This document shows, piece after piece, positions 35,095 to 44,418 of a stretch of DNA of 64,000 bases. The stretch spans positions 2,728,001-2,792,000 of the forward strand of contig NZ_CP099391.1 in the NCBI RefSeq assembly GCF_023913515.1. Direction: 5' to 3'. Every line of letters starts with the position of its first letter. The stretch's first letter is position 1. The stretch is from Natronococcus sp. CG52. Its GTDB lineage: Archaea; Halobacteriota; Halobacteria; Halobacteriales; Natrialbaceae. The position numbers were made by a program, and so were the translations under genes. The notes beneath the pieces are model-generated. The model saw only the letters and a program-made list of their open reading frames with translations, was not told the origin of the DNA and ran no database searches.

Positions 35095-35904
35095 ATGGAC
35101 GACTTCGCAACCCTCGCGGACGCGATCCGGAATGCGGACACCGCAGTCGCTCTCACCGGTGCCGGCATCTCGGCGCCCTCCGGCATTCCGACGTTTCGCG
35201 GCGACGACGGCGTCTGGGAGCACTTCGACGAGGGGCAGTTCACCTACGGCCGGTTCCAGCGCGACCCCGAGGGGTTCTGGGAGGATCGCCTCGAACTGCA
35301 GGAGGCGATGTTCGGCGGCGAGTACGAGCCGAACGCGGGCCACGAGGCCCTGGCCGCGATGGAGCGAGACGGCCACCTCGAGACGGTTCTCACCCAGAAC
35401 ACGGACGGACTCCATCGGGATGCCGCCGCATCCGCTGTCGAAGGTGCCGAGACTGACGGAGGCGCCGACGGAGACGGTGAGGAAAACGACTCGAGCGTGC
35501 TCGAGATCCACGGCAACGCCCGCCGCGTCAGGTGTACCGACTGCGGCCGCCGGCGGGAGGGCGACCCGATCTTCGAGCGCGCCGCCGACGGCGAACTCCC
35601 GCCGACCTGCGACTGCGGCGGAGTCTACAAGCCGGACGTCGTCCTCTTCGGCGAACAGCTTCCCGGCGCGGTCATCCAGCGGGCGAAGTCGCTGGCCCGC
35701 GAGAGCGACGTCTTCCTCGCCATCGGCTCCTCGCTGGTCGTCGAACCCGCCGCGTCCCTTCCTCGACTTGCGGCCTCGAGCGGCGCGACGGTCGCCGTCG
35801 TCAACCTCGAGTCCACGCCGCGTGACGACGTCGCCGACATCGTCCGCCGCGAGGACGCAACGGAAGTACTCCCGCGGCTTCGAACACTCCTCGAGCCGCG
35901 GTGA
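35095..35904 (+). CDS. Sir2-family NAD-dependent protein deacetylase
   Basis: A 269-residue sirtuin. NAD-binding and catalytic motifs occur in order: GAGISAPSGIPTFRG near residue 21-35, TQNTDGLHRDA, the active-site His in EIHGNAR, and GSSLVVEPAA. The zinc module is visible as CTDC and then CDC in TCDCGGVY. An acidic Gly/Asp/Glu-rich insert (GAETDGGADGDGEEND) lies between the NTD and HG motifs, which is unusual but common in haloarchaeal proteins. It removes acyl groups from lysines, with Alba-type chromatin proteins as possible targets (inference). Confidence 0.93.
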   Translation: MDDFATLADAIRNADTAVALTGAGISAPSGIPTFRGDDGVWEHFDEGQFTYGRFQRDPEGFWEDRLELQEAMFGGEYEPNAGHEALAAMERDGHLETVLTQNTDGLHRDAAASAVEGAETDGGADGDGEENDSSVLEIHGNARRVRCTDCGRRREGDPIFERAADGELPPTCDCGGVYKPDVVLFGEQLPGAVIQRAKSLARESDVFLAIGSSLVVEPAASLPRLAASSGATVAVVNLESTPRDDVADIVRREDATEVLPRLRTLLEPR

Positions 35905-35947
35905 GAACGAGAAGTGAGGGGTGCGGCGAGTTGTACGAGCAGCGGCC

Positions 35948-36154
35948 TCAGTCCCCGCTCTCGACCGAACTCACGAGTTCGTCGACGAGGATGTCCTCGC
36001 AGATCGTCGGCGGCATCGGTCTCCCGAGCGATTCGGTCGAGTCGATCGAGTGGCCCGTCTCGACGAAGTGGTCGACCGCCAGTTTCGACCGATCTCGTTC
36101 GGTGAGGCCGTCTTCGACGCTCGCGAACCACTCGCAGTTGTGACAGTACTTCAT
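35948..36154 (-). CDS. Small Cys-pair protein, function unknown
   Basis: A 68-residue protein from MKYCHNCEWFASVEDG. The N-terminal CxxC with the following Trp/Phe, and a His in VDHFVETGH, suggest a half zinc finger, with a further Cys in PPTICED. The tail is acidic. The in-frame upstream extension is basic and non-coding in character, so the shorter start was chosen. The following 289 bases up to the GGGP synthase gene show no gene; a minus-strand CTTATACACC near 36325-36335 may be its promoter. Confidence 0.6.
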   Translation of the reverse strand: MKYCHNCEWFASVEDGLTERDRSKLAVDHFVETGHSIDSTESLGRPMPPTICEDILVDELVSSVESGD

Positions 36155-36443
36155 CGACACCGCGTCGTCGTTGCCGGGTCGGTTCGATCGGTGCGTCGTC
36201 GCAGTCCCGAGGGATCGACGCTCTCGTCGACTGTGATCTTCCGACCGACACCAATCAGCGACGGTTCGTCGTTCGAGGGTCGTGAGGAGGGCAGAATTGT
36301 CACTACCTGTGGAAAGTCGACGCGGTGTATAAGAATGTCGGACAGTATCATATTGACGTAATAGTAGCGGTCGAGGATTCAACTGACCGGCAACGAACTG
36401 GATGAGAGGCAATCTCCCCCTTTCGGGACGAGCGCTGCCGCGT

Positions 36444-37142
36444 TCAGGCGTCGTTGGCCGCCTCGACCGTCTCGCGGAGCGCGTCGACGCCCTCGTCGTG
36501 GGCGAGGTCGCCGACGACGACGACGTCCGCGTACTGGGCCATCGCGTACGCCGAGTCGTAGTCGTGGATGCCGCCGCCGTAGAACAGCGTCGACTCGTCG
36601 ACGGCCTCGCTCGCGGCCTCGACGATTCTCTCGTCGCCGAGCATCCCGGAGTACTCGAGGTAGACGATCTCCTGGCCGAACATCCGCTCGGCGACTTTCG
36701 CGTACGCCGCGACGTCGTCCGCCTCGAGGTCGCAGTCGGCCTCGGTGAGCGTCGCCACGTCCGCCTCGGGGTTCATCACGATGTACGCCTCGGTCGTCGT
36801 CCGGTCCCAGTCGACGTCGTCGATTCGAACCCACTCCTTGTGCGCTTCCGTGATCCAGAACGGGGTGCCGGCGTTGAACACCGTGGGGATGAAGTAGCCC
36901 TCGAGCGCGTCGTTCTCGACGACGACGCTGGGGTTCGACGGCTCCTGGTAGAGCGGGACGTCGTGTTCGGCGCAGGCCTCGATGACCGCGGTCATGTTCT
37001 CCTCGGTCATCCCCATCGTGCCGCCGATCTCGATGGCATCGGTCCCGGTCGCACAGAGATCGCCGAAGGTGACGCCCTCGGGAAGCTCTTTGTCCGGATC
37101 CAGTTTGAGAACGTGATTCCAATCGGCCCAGGGAGCAGTCAT
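36444..37142 (-). CDS. Geranylgeranylglyceryl phosphate synthase (PcrB family)
   Basis: A 232-residue TIM-barrel prenyltransferase that links geranylgeranyl diphosphate to sn-glycerol-1-phosphate, the first committed step of archaeal ether lipids. Characteristic segments are [38 protein letters not shown]-like [23 protein letters not shown] and [12 protein letters not shown], with the phosphate-binding GGGI loop. The start [18 protein letters not shown] is the family norm. Confidence 0.92.
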   Translation of the reverse strand: MTAPWADWNHVLKLDPDKELPEGVTFGDLCATGTDAIEIGGTMGMTEENMTAVIEACAEHDVPLYQEPSNPSVVVENDALEGYFIPTVFNAGTPFWITEAHKEWVRIDDVDWDRTTTEAYIVMNPEADVATLTEADCDLEADDVAAYAKVAERMFGQEIVYLEYSGMLGDERIVEAASEAVDESTLFYGGGIHDYDSAYAMAQYADVVVVGDLAHDEGVDALRETVEAANDA

Positions 37143-37210
37143 ACCGCCCCGTTTCCCGACAACTGGCAAAAGCGCTACGAAACAGGCGGCGCCCTGAGAG
37201 CCTGAACCGG

Positions 37211-37969
37211 CTACCGGTCGGCGATCCAGACCATCTCCTGAGCCGACGACTCGAGCGGCTCGTACTCGAAGCCGCCGTAAACCGTCCACGACGAGAACGG
37301 CGACTGACGGAAGAGCAACTCGAACTCCCGCCTCGAGACGAGCGCGATCCGCGCGTCGCGCTCGAATAGCTGCTCGCCGTCGCTCGCGAGCACCACCGAT
37401 CGAATACGAGCCAGTTGCTCGACCTCGTCGATCAGTTCGGTCATCGTCCGGTGCGTGTACGTCTCTCCCTCGAGTTCGACCGTCGTCTCCTCCCACTCGC
37501 CGTAACCCTCGCAGATCACCTCGAAGTTCGGCGTGAAGACGTTGAGCGCGAGCCGACCGCCGGGCGCGAGCGCGTCGTGAATCCGCTCGAGTGCCGCCAG
37601 CTGTTCCTCGACCGTCGTCAGGTGGAGAAACGCGCGGAAGGGAACGATCACGAGGGCGTACTCCCGATCCTGTCGAAACGAGGTGACGTCGGCTTCCCGG
37701 ACGCTCGGCTCGAGGCCCTCGACGGCCGCCTTCTCTCGAAGCACCTCGAGCATCCCGCTCGAGACGTCGATACCGTCGGCGTCGACGCCGGCGCGGAGCA
37801 ACTCGAGGTAGACGCGACCGGTACCGCAGCCCACCTCGAGGACGGGGCCGTCGGCCTCGTGGGCGAGGTCGACGTAGAACTGCACGTCTTCCTCGACGAC
37901 GCCCGCCTGCTGGCCGTAGGCGGCATCGTAGAACGCTGCAAAGTCGTCGTAGTACTCCGACGAATCCAT
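37211..37969 (-). CDS. Class I SAM-dependent methyltransferase
   Basis: A 252-residue methyltransferase. Motif I is [16 protein letters not shown] near residues 43-58, followed by the acidic [10 protein letters not shown], motif [13 protein letters not shown] and a C-terminal beta domain with [16 protein letters not shown]. The N-terminus ([15 protein letters not shown]) is typical of the family. The substrate is unknown. It lies 68 bases upstream of the GGGP synthase on the same strand and may be cotranscribed. Confidence 0.87.
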   Translation of the reverse strand: MDSSEYYDDFAAFYDAAYGQQAGVVEEDVQFYVDLAHEADGPVLEVGCGTGRVYLELLRAGVDADGIDVSSGMLEVLREKAAVEGLEPSVREADVTSFRQDREYALVIVPFRAFLHLTTVEEQLAALERIHDALAPGGRLALNVFTPNFEVICEGYGEWEETTVELEGETYTHRTMTELIDEVEQLARIRSVVLASDGEQLFERDARIALVSRREFELLFRQSPFSSWTVYGGFEYEPLESSAQEMVWIADR

Positions 37970-38219
37970 ACGGCAAATGTCGAGACGATAACTAAAAAGC
38001 TACCCCCGGTCTGTCATTTAGACTCGATCCGGGTCGAACGATATTTTCTCGGCCCGACAGTGACAGTGTTCGCACCTGTTCACAGACGTGTGAACTCGTG
38101 CGCCGGTATTATTCTGCGAGAGAAAACCACGCTTGCACACGAACGACCGAGGGGAATCGACGGACGGAACGACCTGGCCGGGCGGCGGTCCCTCGGCGGC
38201 GAGACGGTGGTTTCGGGCA

Positions 38220-38240
38220 CTCGTCGAGGCCGTCGACGAG
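38220..38240 (-). terminator. Perfect 8-bp hairpin after threonine synthase
   Basis: CTCGTCGA and TCGACGAG form a perfect eight-base stem with a GGCCG loop, eight bases past the thrC stop on the minus strand. No T-run follows, so it may stabilise mRNA or be a terminator. The remaining 240 bases up to the methyltransferase gene show no gene. Confidence 0.35.
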
Positions 38241-38247
38241 ACGTGAT

Positions 38248-39441
38248 TCAGATCCCCTGGCTCATCAGGTGGCTGCGGAGCACGTCTGCGTCCTTGTTCC
38301 CCGTTCCCGTGTTGACGATGACGATCGTCTCGTCCCCGTCGAACTCGCCGCGTTCGGCCAGTTCCCACGCGCCGCTGGCCGCCGCCGCGCAGGTCGGCGC
38401 CATCTCGAGGCCCTCGTGCTGGGCCACCTGGATCGCGGCGTCTAAGATCTCCGAGTCGTCGGTCGCGACGGCACCGCCGTCGGTGTCGCGCAGCGCCTCG
38501 AGAATCCACGGGCTCGCGCCGGGATCGGGGATCTCGATGCCGCCGCAGATCGTGTCGGGGGTTTCGACCGGCTCGTGGACGTCGCGGCCCTCCTCGAACG
38601 CCTCGACGATGGGCGCACAGCCCGACGCCTGCGCGGCGTAGAAGGCGGGAAGTTCGTCGGTCAGGCCGAGTTCCCGGAACTCCGTCGCGGCCTTGTACAT
38701 CCCGACGAGGCCGACGCCGCCGCCGGTCGGGTACGAGATCACGTCCGGCACCTCCCACTCGAGCTGTTCGGCGATCTCGTAAAACATCGTCTTCTTGCCC
38801 TCGTGGCGGTACGGCGTGACGAACGTCTGGAGGGGGTACCAGTCGTCGTGCTCCGCCAGCCCCTCCTCGAACGCCGCACCGGCCTCGCCGATCCGACCGC
38901 CGACCACGTTCATGTCGCCGCCGTGGACGTTCACCATCGCCTTGTTCGTGAACCCGGAGCGAGAGGGAAGGTAGACGTGCGACTCGAGGCCGGCCCGGCC
39001 GGCGTAGGCCGCCGCGGCCTGGCCGGCGTTGCCCGCCGAGGCGAGGGCGACGTCGGTCGCGCCGTGCTGGACGGCCGCCGTCACGGCGAGGGTCTGTCCG
39101 CGGTCTTTGAACGTCCCCGTCGGATTCCGGCCCTCGTCCTTGATGAGAACGCGCTCGACACCCATCTCGTCGGCCAGTTTGGAGCAGTCGACCAGCGGCG
39201 TCGTCCCCTCGTCCATCGTCACCGCGGACTCCCGCGGGAAGGGAAGCAGTTCCTCGTAGCGCCACAGCGAGTCGAACGGCCGCGAGGCGAGCGACTCGCG
39301 GTCGAGGTCGACGGCGTCGTAGTCGTAACTCGGGTCGAGAATTCCACCGCAGTCCGGACACCGGTGGCCCTCCGCGTCGGCGTCGACGGTCGATCCGCAG
39401 TCGACACACTCGAGGCCGACGAAGGCGGCTGTCGTCTCCAT
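38248..39441 (-). CDS. thrC: Threonine synthase
   Basis: A 397-residue PLP enzyme converting O-phosphohomoserine to threonine. The N-terminus carries a zinc-ribbon-like pair (CVDCGSTV, CPDCGG). The PLP lysine is in PTGTFKDRGQ near residue 112, the phosphate loop is SAGNAGQAAAA, and the glycine-rich PTGGGVGLVGM follows. Length and motifs fit archaeal threonine synthases of the fold II family. A distant threonine dehydratase or related enzyme is a less likely alternative. Confidence 0.92.
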   Translation of the reverse strand: METTAAFVGLECVDCGSTVDADAEGHRCPDCGGILDPSYDYDAVDLDRESLASRPFDSLWRYEELLPFPRESAVTMDEGTTPLVDCSKLADEMGVERVLIKDEGRNPTGTFKDRGQTLAVTAAVQHGATDVALASAGNAGQAAAAYAGRAGLESHVYLPSRSGFTNKAMVNVHGGDMNVVGGRIGEAGAAFEEGLAEHDDWYPLQTFVTPYRHEGKKTMFYEIAEQLEWEVPDVISYPTGGGVGLVGMYKAATEFRELGLTDELPAFYAAQASGCAPIVEAFEEGRDVHEPVETPDTICGGIEIPDPGASPWILEALRDTDGGAVATDDSEILDAAIQVAQHEGLEMAPTCAAAASGAWELAERGEFDGDETIVIVNTGTGNKDADVLRSHLMSQGI

Positions 39442-39564
39442 AAAAGAGTGTTCGCGGCCCCGAACTAAGGGTTGTCCATCGGGTGGCGGAGAAACCGTAA
39501 CCGCCGCGTCGTCGGCCGTCGCACGACTCGAGCGAGCGTTCGACGCGAACGAACCGGTCGCCGA

Positions 39565-40263
39565 CTAGATCGCAGACCGCTCGGGCGACGGCTCTCCGCC
39601 GGTCTCGTCGACGGAGACCGGATGGAGGTCCTGCCAGGTGTGTCCGATGACGTAGTACGCCGCGACCAGGGCGTAGAACGCGACGATGGCGCCCAGCACG
39701 GTCCCGATGAACGGAATGGCGTTGAGGATCCCCGAGACGAACGATCCGACGACGACGATCCCGACCGCCAGCAACCACCTGGCTGCGTACGTGCCGGTCG
39801 AGAGGACGGGGCGAAGCGTCTCGATGTCGAATCCCGCGCCGATACGTCGGTTCTCCGCAAAGTTGGCGAGCGCTGCGGGGGAGACGTACGCGGCCGCGAC
39901 GAACAGCGCAAGGGTGATCAGTCCGGCGAGGACGAATCCGGCCGCACCGATCGAACCCGGCGTTCCACCGGTGGCGAGCCACATCCCGCCGAACAGTATC
40001 CCGCCGACCACCACGGGGACGAGCGAGTACGCGAGGAGGATCACGAACGCCTTTGCTCCCTCGATGGTCAGTTCGCCCCACTCCTCGAAGACCGGAGCCT
40101 CGTCGTCGCCGCGTGCGGTCCGGTCCAGCACTCGGACGACGTATCCCCAGACGAGAAAGAGCGGGATCAGCAGGAAGCTAAACAGCAGGAGGACTCCGCC
40201 GATGATGCTCGTCTTCCACGCCTCGTCACTGTTTTTCAGGTACTCGATTGATTCGGTTAACAT
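39565..40263 (-). CDS. DUF4013 membrane protein
   Basis: A 232-residue membrane protein with about five helices. The N-terminal SIEYLKNSDEAWKTSIIGGVL and the ensuing LLIPLFLVWGYVVRVL are signature elements of the DUF4013 family, common in haloarchaea. The C-terminus is polar. Function is unknown. The upstream region contains a tandem 17-base repeat over its probable TATA box. Confidence 0.85.
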   Translation of the reverse strand: MLTESIEYLKNSDEAWKTSIIGGVLLLFSFLLIPLFLVWGYVVRVLDRTARGDDEAPVFEEWGELTIEGAKAFVILLAYSLVPVVVGGILFGGMWLATGGTPGSIGAAGFVLAGLITLALFVAAAYVSPAALANFAENRRIGAGFDIETLRPVLSTGTYAARWLLAVGIVVVGSFVSGILNAIPFIGTVLGAIVAFYALVAAYYVIGHTWQDLHPVSVDETGGEPSPERSAI

Positions 40264-40329
40264 GGTCTCTTCCTCGACCGACTGCCGTTGCTCACGGCTC
40301 GATCAAGAGCGTATACGGCTGATAGCTAT

Positions 40330-40363
40330 ATAATCGTTTGTCAGCCATAATCGTTTGTCAGCC
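40330..40363. repeat. Perfect 17-bp tandem repeat in DUF4013 promoter
   Basis: ATAATCGTTTGTCAGCC occurs twice head-to-tail at 40330-40346 and 40347-40363 with no mismatch. On the minus strand the copy nearer the DUF4013 gene merges into a TATA-like TTATATAG at about 40326-40333, roughly 65 bases before its ATG. GGCTGAT at 40319-40325 is partly complementary to the TCAGCC ends. It may be a duplicated operator or upstream activator site. Confidence 0.7.
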
Positions 40364-40497
40364 TCGAGCGCCCGCGAACAGGGACGGTAGCGCAACGATC
40401 GGACCGACGGACTGGTTCGAGCGACGGCCCGGTGTCTCAGTGCGCAGTCGCTGCGCTCGGCGTGAAAACAGCGTGTCGTGCGAAGCGCAGAGAGAAC

Positions 40498-40674
40498 TCA
40501 GTTGTCGCCGGTCTTCGACTGCCACTCGTAGCCGCGGCGCTTGGCGGACTTGCCGAAGCCGCACGACGAGCAGACCTTCTTTTTCGTGTGGTAGGACTTC
40601 TCTCCGCAGCGACGACACTTGGTGTGGGTCGTCTTGTTCTTCTTTCCTTGGCTCGGGGTTCCTGCACCAGTCAT
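40498..40674 (-). CDS. rpl37e: 50S ribosomal protein L37e
   Basis: A 58-residue basic zinc ribosomal protein. The start [20 protein letters not shown] and the four cysteines C20, C23, C35 and C38 of the C-x2-C-x11-C-x2-C finger are classic for L37e, as is the end [11 protein letters not shown]. Its start overlaps the stop of the Lsm gene as ATGA, so the two are translationally coupled. This is the usual archaeal pair. Confidence 0.97.
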   Translation of the reverse strand: MTGAGTPSQGKKNKTTHTKCRRCGEKSYHTKKKVCSSCGFGKSAKRRGYEWQSKTGDN

Positions 40675-40898
40675 GGAGTGATCGAAACGACGTTGTCGCC
40701 GCGTATAATCGTTGTGTCTTCGACCGGCGCCTCGTCTTCCACTTCGCGCTCTCTGGCCATCGATACGTCCTCCAGCACGAGATTCATGTGTTGATCGTAG
40801 CCGGCGAGATCGCCGACGTACTCGTCGCCACTCTTGAGTCGTACGGTAACGCGTTCGCCGAGCGACGCCTCGAGGACGTCCAGCGGTCGTCCACTCAT
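40671..40898 (-). CDS. Sm-like archaeal protein (Lsm)
   Basis: A 75-residue RNA-binding Sm-fold protein. It contains Sm1 ([30 protein letters not shown]) and Sm2 ([12 protein letters not shown]). It forms a ring that binds U-rich RNA. It precedes rpl37e with a four-base overlap, as in most haloarchaea. The acidic loop between the motifs ([12 protein letters not shown]) is longer than in some archaea. Confidence 0.96.
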   Translation of the reverse strand: MSGRPLDVLEASLGERVTVRLKSGDEYVGDLAGYDQHMNLVLEDVSMAREREVEDEAPVEDTTIIRGDNVVSITP

Positions 40899-41023
40899 AC
40901 GAAACACCGCAAGTGATGCACACTTAATCGTACCGGTCCCGATGCCGTCCGTACCGCTCTTCGACGCGGCCGTCACACCCGTCCAAGCCAAACGGCTAAG
41001 TGGACTCTCGTCGATTTCCCCGT

Positions 41024-41332
41024 ATGGGAGAAAAGAAGTTCACGCTCATCGAGTTGCATCTGGACGGCGACACGCAGTTCGGACCCCGAGCTATCGACGA
41101 CGCGCTTCCGTTCGGCGGGAAGCGCGAGTCCGACGAGCTCGAGGAGGAGTTCGTCGAGGAATCGGGCGAAGAAACCGCGGACGAGGACGACTCCGGCGGC
41201 AAGGGCGCCATCGGCGCGCTGCTCGCGCTCGTCTTCCTCGCCGCGATCGGCGTCGCCGTCAAGAAGTACGCCGGCGACGACGAGGAAGAGGAGTTCCCGG
41301 AGCAGGAAGAGCCCGACGTCATCGTCAACTGA
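41024..41332 (+). CDS. Acidic single-pass membrane protein, conserved type
   Basis: A 102-residue protein. Residues 1-35 form a beta-like soluble part (KFTLIELHLDGDTQFGPRAIDD), then a Glu/Asp-rich linker, one transmembrane helix (GALLALVFLAAIGVAVKKY) and an acidic end. No signal peptide precedes the helix. It is divergent from the Lsm/L37e genes. Function unknown. Confidence 0.68.
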   Translation: MGEKKFTLIELHLDGDTQFGPRAIDDALPFGGKRESDELEEEFVEESGEETADEDDSGGKGAIGALLALVFLAAIGVAVKKYAGDDEEEEFPEQEEPDVIVN

Positions 41333-41481
41333 GACGATCGACCGGGCCGGGTCGCGTGCCGATCACTCATCACGGCCGTCGACGCCGATAACGGCCGAGA
41401 CGTCACGCTCGACTTCGTACCGACCGTTACGACCAGATGGCGAGCCGAACGCTTTTGCGTTCGCCACTCGTACCGATACGT

Positions 41482-42438
41482 GTGAATCTCTACCGTAGCG
41501 CCCGCGCAGTCGCCCGAGCGTCCGGCGATAGCGTGATCGACTGGCAGTCGGCTGCCGAGGGTGCCAAGGCGGCGACCGATCCCGGCTCCCTCGACCTCGA
41601 GCCCGACGAGCGCGAGGCCTACGCTCGCGACGTCCGGGACGCTCGAGCGGCCGTCCGATCGGTCTCCGGTGCCGACTTCGACGTCCCCGAGACGATCGAG
41701 ATCCAGAACCGCCACCACTGGATCGACGCCAACGTGGAGACGTTCGAACGGGTCATGGGCGCCCTGGAGACCCATACCGGGACGTTTCCCGGCGTCGCAC
41801 GGACGATCAACACGGGGACGATGACGGTCCTGCTCTCGTTTCTCGGACGGAACGTCCTCGGGCAGTACGATCCGCTCTTACTCGCCGAGATGCCCGAAAA
41901 CGACCACGCGCTGTACTTCGTCCGACCGAACATCCTCAGAGCCGCCGAAGCGCTCGACGTCGATGCCGACCGGTTCCGCCGCTGGATCGCCTTCCACGAG
42001 GTGACCCACGCCGCCGAGTTCGGCGCGGCCCCGTGGCTCTCGACGCACCTCGAGAACCGGATGCAGGACGGGATCGCCGACCTCTCGGCGGGATCGTTCA
42101 ACAAGGAGGCGTTCCGCGAACTCGACGCGGCGATGACCGTCGTCGAGGGGTACGCGGAACTCCTGATGGACCACGCCTTCGACGACGAGTACGAGGACCT
42201 CCGCCGGAAGCTCGACGCTCGACGCCAGGGTCGCGGCCCGCTTCAGAAGCTGTTCCGGCGCCTGCTGGGACTCGGTCTCAAGGAGCGCCAGTACGAACGC
42301 GGGAAGAACTTCTTCGAGCACGTCGTCGCGGTGCGGGATCTCGAGACGGCGAGTCGGGTCTGGGACCACCCCGACAACCTCCCGACGCACGAGGAACTCG
42401 ACACGCCGGGGCTGTGGATTCGACGTCTCGAGCGCTGA
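41482..42438 (+). CDS. Zinc-dependent metalloprotease of DUF2342 / F420-associated family
   Basis: A 318-residue protein beginning with GTG (VNLYRSARAVARASGDS). The zinc motif HEVTHAAEF appears near residue 173, with LENRMQDGIADLS and VVEGYAELLMDHAF, the usual pattern of the family annotated as coenzyme F420 biosynthesis-associated or zinc-dependent metalloprotease. An upstream in-frame ATG at 41437 is possible, but family members start near the GTG. The physiological substrate is not established. Confidence 0.85.
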   Translation: MNLYRSARAVARASGDSVIDWQSAAEGAKAATDPGSLDLEPDEREAYARDVRDARAAVRSVSGADFDVPETIEIQNRHHWIDANVETFERVMGALETHTGTFPGVARTINTGTMTVLLSFLGRNVLGQYDPLLLAEMPENDHALYFVRPNILRAAEALDVDADRFRRWIAFHEVTHAAEFGAAPWLSTHLENRMQDGIADLSAGSFNKEAFRELDAAMTVVEGYAELLMDHAFDDEYEDLRRKLDARRQGRGPLQKLFRRLLGLGLKERQYERGKNFFEHVVAVRDLETASRVWDHPDNLPTHEELDTPGLWIRRLER

Positions 42439-42468
42439 ATCGGACGAATCGCTGCGGTAACGAGCGCG

Positions 42469-42681
42469 CTATTCCAGAATCCAGTACAGGTACCAGAGCA
42501 GTCCGCCGCCAGCGACGAGCCCGCCGAGGGTCGCCAGCCCGATCTCCGCGAGCGACGCGCCGCCCTGAAGCGCGATCAGTCCGCCCGAGAAACCGACGAG
42601 CAACACGAACGCGATCGCGAGACGGGCCGACGGCGTCGTCAACACACTGGCTCGCGAGGAACGGCGGGGTCCGCGGCTCAT
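42469..42681 (-). CDS. Small two-helix membrane protein
   Basis: A 70-residue protein with a basic N-terminus (MSRGPRRSSRASVLTT) and two hydrophobic helices, about residues 20-38 and 45-67. Its ATG overlaps the TGA of the NTF2-like gene (ATGA), so it is likely translated by coupling. No family recognised. Confidence 0.62.
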   Translation of the reverse strand: MSRGPRRSSRASVLTTPSARLAIAFVLLVGFSGGLIALQGGASLAEIGLATLGGLVAGGGLLWYLYWILE

Positions 42682-43097
42682 AGCTCGGCGGCCGTGCTGA
42701 CGTGCATCGTCCGGAACAGCCACGCCGGATCGTCGGACTGTCCCGCACTCGAGTCACCGTTCGGCGTCCCGCGGCGAACCAGCGTTCCGCTCCAGCGCGT
42801 CTCGAAACGTCGCTCCGTGCCGTCTTCGGCGTCGGTCCAGGCCATCGTCACCTCGTCGGCGAACGTGGCGTACTCGCCGCCCTCCGCGACCGTGAGGCGG
42901 TCGCTCTCGACGGTCCAGTCCTCGGTCGTTTCGGTCTGGCTCCGGAGCGCATCCGCGACGGCGTCGTAGCCGAACAGGGCCTCGCTGATGCCGAACTTGA
43001 CGGTGGACGCGTCCTCGAGGAAATACCGCTCGAGCGGCTCGCCCCGGCGGAGCGCGTCGTAGTAGTCCTCGACGACGGCCTCGGCAGTGTCACTCAT
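42678..43097 (-). CDS. NTF2-like / AtzH-like protein
   Basis: A 139-residue cone-shaped alpha+beta protein of the nuclear transport factor 2-like superfamily (AtzH/DUF3225-type, SnoaL-like). The helix AEAVVEDYYDALRRGEPLERYF, the following DASTVKFGISEALFGYDAV and the strand-rich C-terminus with WLFRTMHVS are typical. These proteins are small enzymes or binding modules; the role here is unknown. It is translated just before a small membrane protein. Confidence 0.78.
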   Translation of the reverse strand: MSDTAEAVVEDYYDALRRGEPLERYFLEDASTVKFGISEALFGYDAVADALRSQTETTEDWTVESDRLTVAEGGEYATFADEVTMAWTDAEDGTERRFETRWSGTLVRRGTPNGDSSAGQSDDPAWLFRTMHVSTAAEL

Positions 43098-43426
43098 TCC
43101 TAGCCTGATCTCTCGAAGCCCGTTCCCAAAGGCTCACCGGACGCAGACGCAGGTCCTTCCGACCGGCAGTCTGTGGCCCGGGTTCCGTCCGCGGGCGACG
43201 ACTGTCACGCGCTCGAGAAGCGTTGCAGTTGCAGCCCAAACATCCAATGAAGCAGTTGTCCGGATTACGTATCGGGGCTGTTACACATGCCAGGGAACGC
43301 CGCCGGTTTTCGGAGAGTACGTAACGTATCGATCGCCACCGCCGCCGATCGCGAGGACCGGAGCTGCGGTGTCGAACGCACGGTCCGCTCCGGTGTGGAC
43401 CCCACAATCGCCACCGGATCCGAGCC
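43098..43426. promoter_or_regulatory. Gene-free divergent region
   Basis: About 329 bases separate the NTF2-like and SRPBCC genes. A 47-codon frame beginning at ATG 43287 ends with TGA overlapping the SRPBCC start (ATGA), and GGATTACGTATC some 20-25 bases before that ATG could be a promoter. The product has no recognisable character, so I list it only as possible leader sequence. A short TACGTAACGTA lies at about 43318-43328. Confidence 0.3.
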
Positions 43427-44212
43427 ATGACCGCGGACTCCACGAAGCACTCGACCGACGAGCGGTCGGAAGCAGAGCGCGTACCGACCGACGGGCGCTC
43501 GAGAACGAACGTCAATCGATGGGAACGAGCGGCGTCCGCGGCGATCGGCGGCGCACTCCTCGTGCGCGGTCTCAGACGCCGCTCGCTCGGCGGCGCGGTA
43601 TCGGCAGCCGCCGGAGCCGGGCTGTTGTATCGCGGTGCGCGCGGCCACAGCCGCCTCTATCGGGCCCTCGAGATCACTACCGCAGACGGCCGCGCGGAAC
43701 TGGACGCCGGCGCGACGGCCGGCGAACCGACGGTGAAGCGCTCGATCACGGTCGGCCGGCCGGCCGACGAACTCGACAAGTTCTGGCGCGAACCGAAGCA
43801 ATTGAGCCGTATCCTCGGCGAGTTCGCTGCGGTGTCCGGTGTCAGTGAGAACAGTTATCAGTGGCACGTTCGCGGTCCGCTCGATCGGCGCGTCGAGTGG
43901 CAGACTCGGACCGTCGAGGACCGGCCCGGCGAACTCCTGCGGTGGGAATCACTCGACGGCGCGGTGGTCCCGCACGAGGTGACGATCCGGTTTCAGCCGG
44001 CGCCCGGCGATCGGGGGACGAAAGTCACGCTCGAGGTCCAGTACGATCCGCCGGGTGGCTCGCTGGGTAACGCGGCGATGGACCGCCTCGGCGTCGTCCC
44101 CGAGACGGTCGCCAGGGAGGTGCTCCACCGGTTCAAGAGCCTCGCCGAGACCGGCGAGATTCCGACGATCGAGCGGAACCCGTCCGCTCGCGGCAGGGGA
44201 GATCTGGTCTGA
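43427..44212 (+). CDS. SRPBCC-family membrane-anchored protein
   Basis: A 261-residue protein. Residues 30-75 carry two short hydrophobic stretches with a YgaP/DUF2892-like look (GGALLVRGLRRRSLGGAVSAAAGAGLLYRG). The rest is a SRPBCC/polyketide-cyclase-like domain (RSITVGRPADELDKFWREPKQLSRIL, VEWQTRTVEDRPGE, VTLEVQYDPPGG). Such proteins, COG5637-like, bind hydrophobic ligands. It stands alone; a short possible gene relic follows. Confidence 0.82.
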   Translation: MTADSTKHSTDERSEAERVPTDGRSRTNVNRWERAASAAIGGALLVRGLRRRSLGGAVSAAAGAGLLYRGARGHSRLYRALEITTADGRAELDAGATAGEPTVKRSITVGRPADELDKFWREPKQLSRILGEFAAVSGVSENSYQWHVRGPLDRRVEWQTRTVEDRPGELLRWESLDGAVVPHEVTIRFQPAPGDRGTKVTLEVQYDPPGGSLGNAAMDRLGVVPETVAREVLHRFKSLAETGEIPTIERNPSARGRGDLV

Positions 44213-44418
44213 GAGCGCCCTGCTGACGCGAGTCGACGACCTGTGCGTAAGTACCCTCCCGGAACCGCAGGTCGTCGAACTCGAGCGGGAAGCCAGTCTC
44301 GATGAGGACCGCGTGGTCGCCCCTCGACCATCGGCTGGGGGCACGGTGGCCGCTACCGGGTGGTTGCTGGTCGCGCTGTGAGATCACGAGCCGAACGAGT
44401 ACGGGGTCGACGCCCGTT

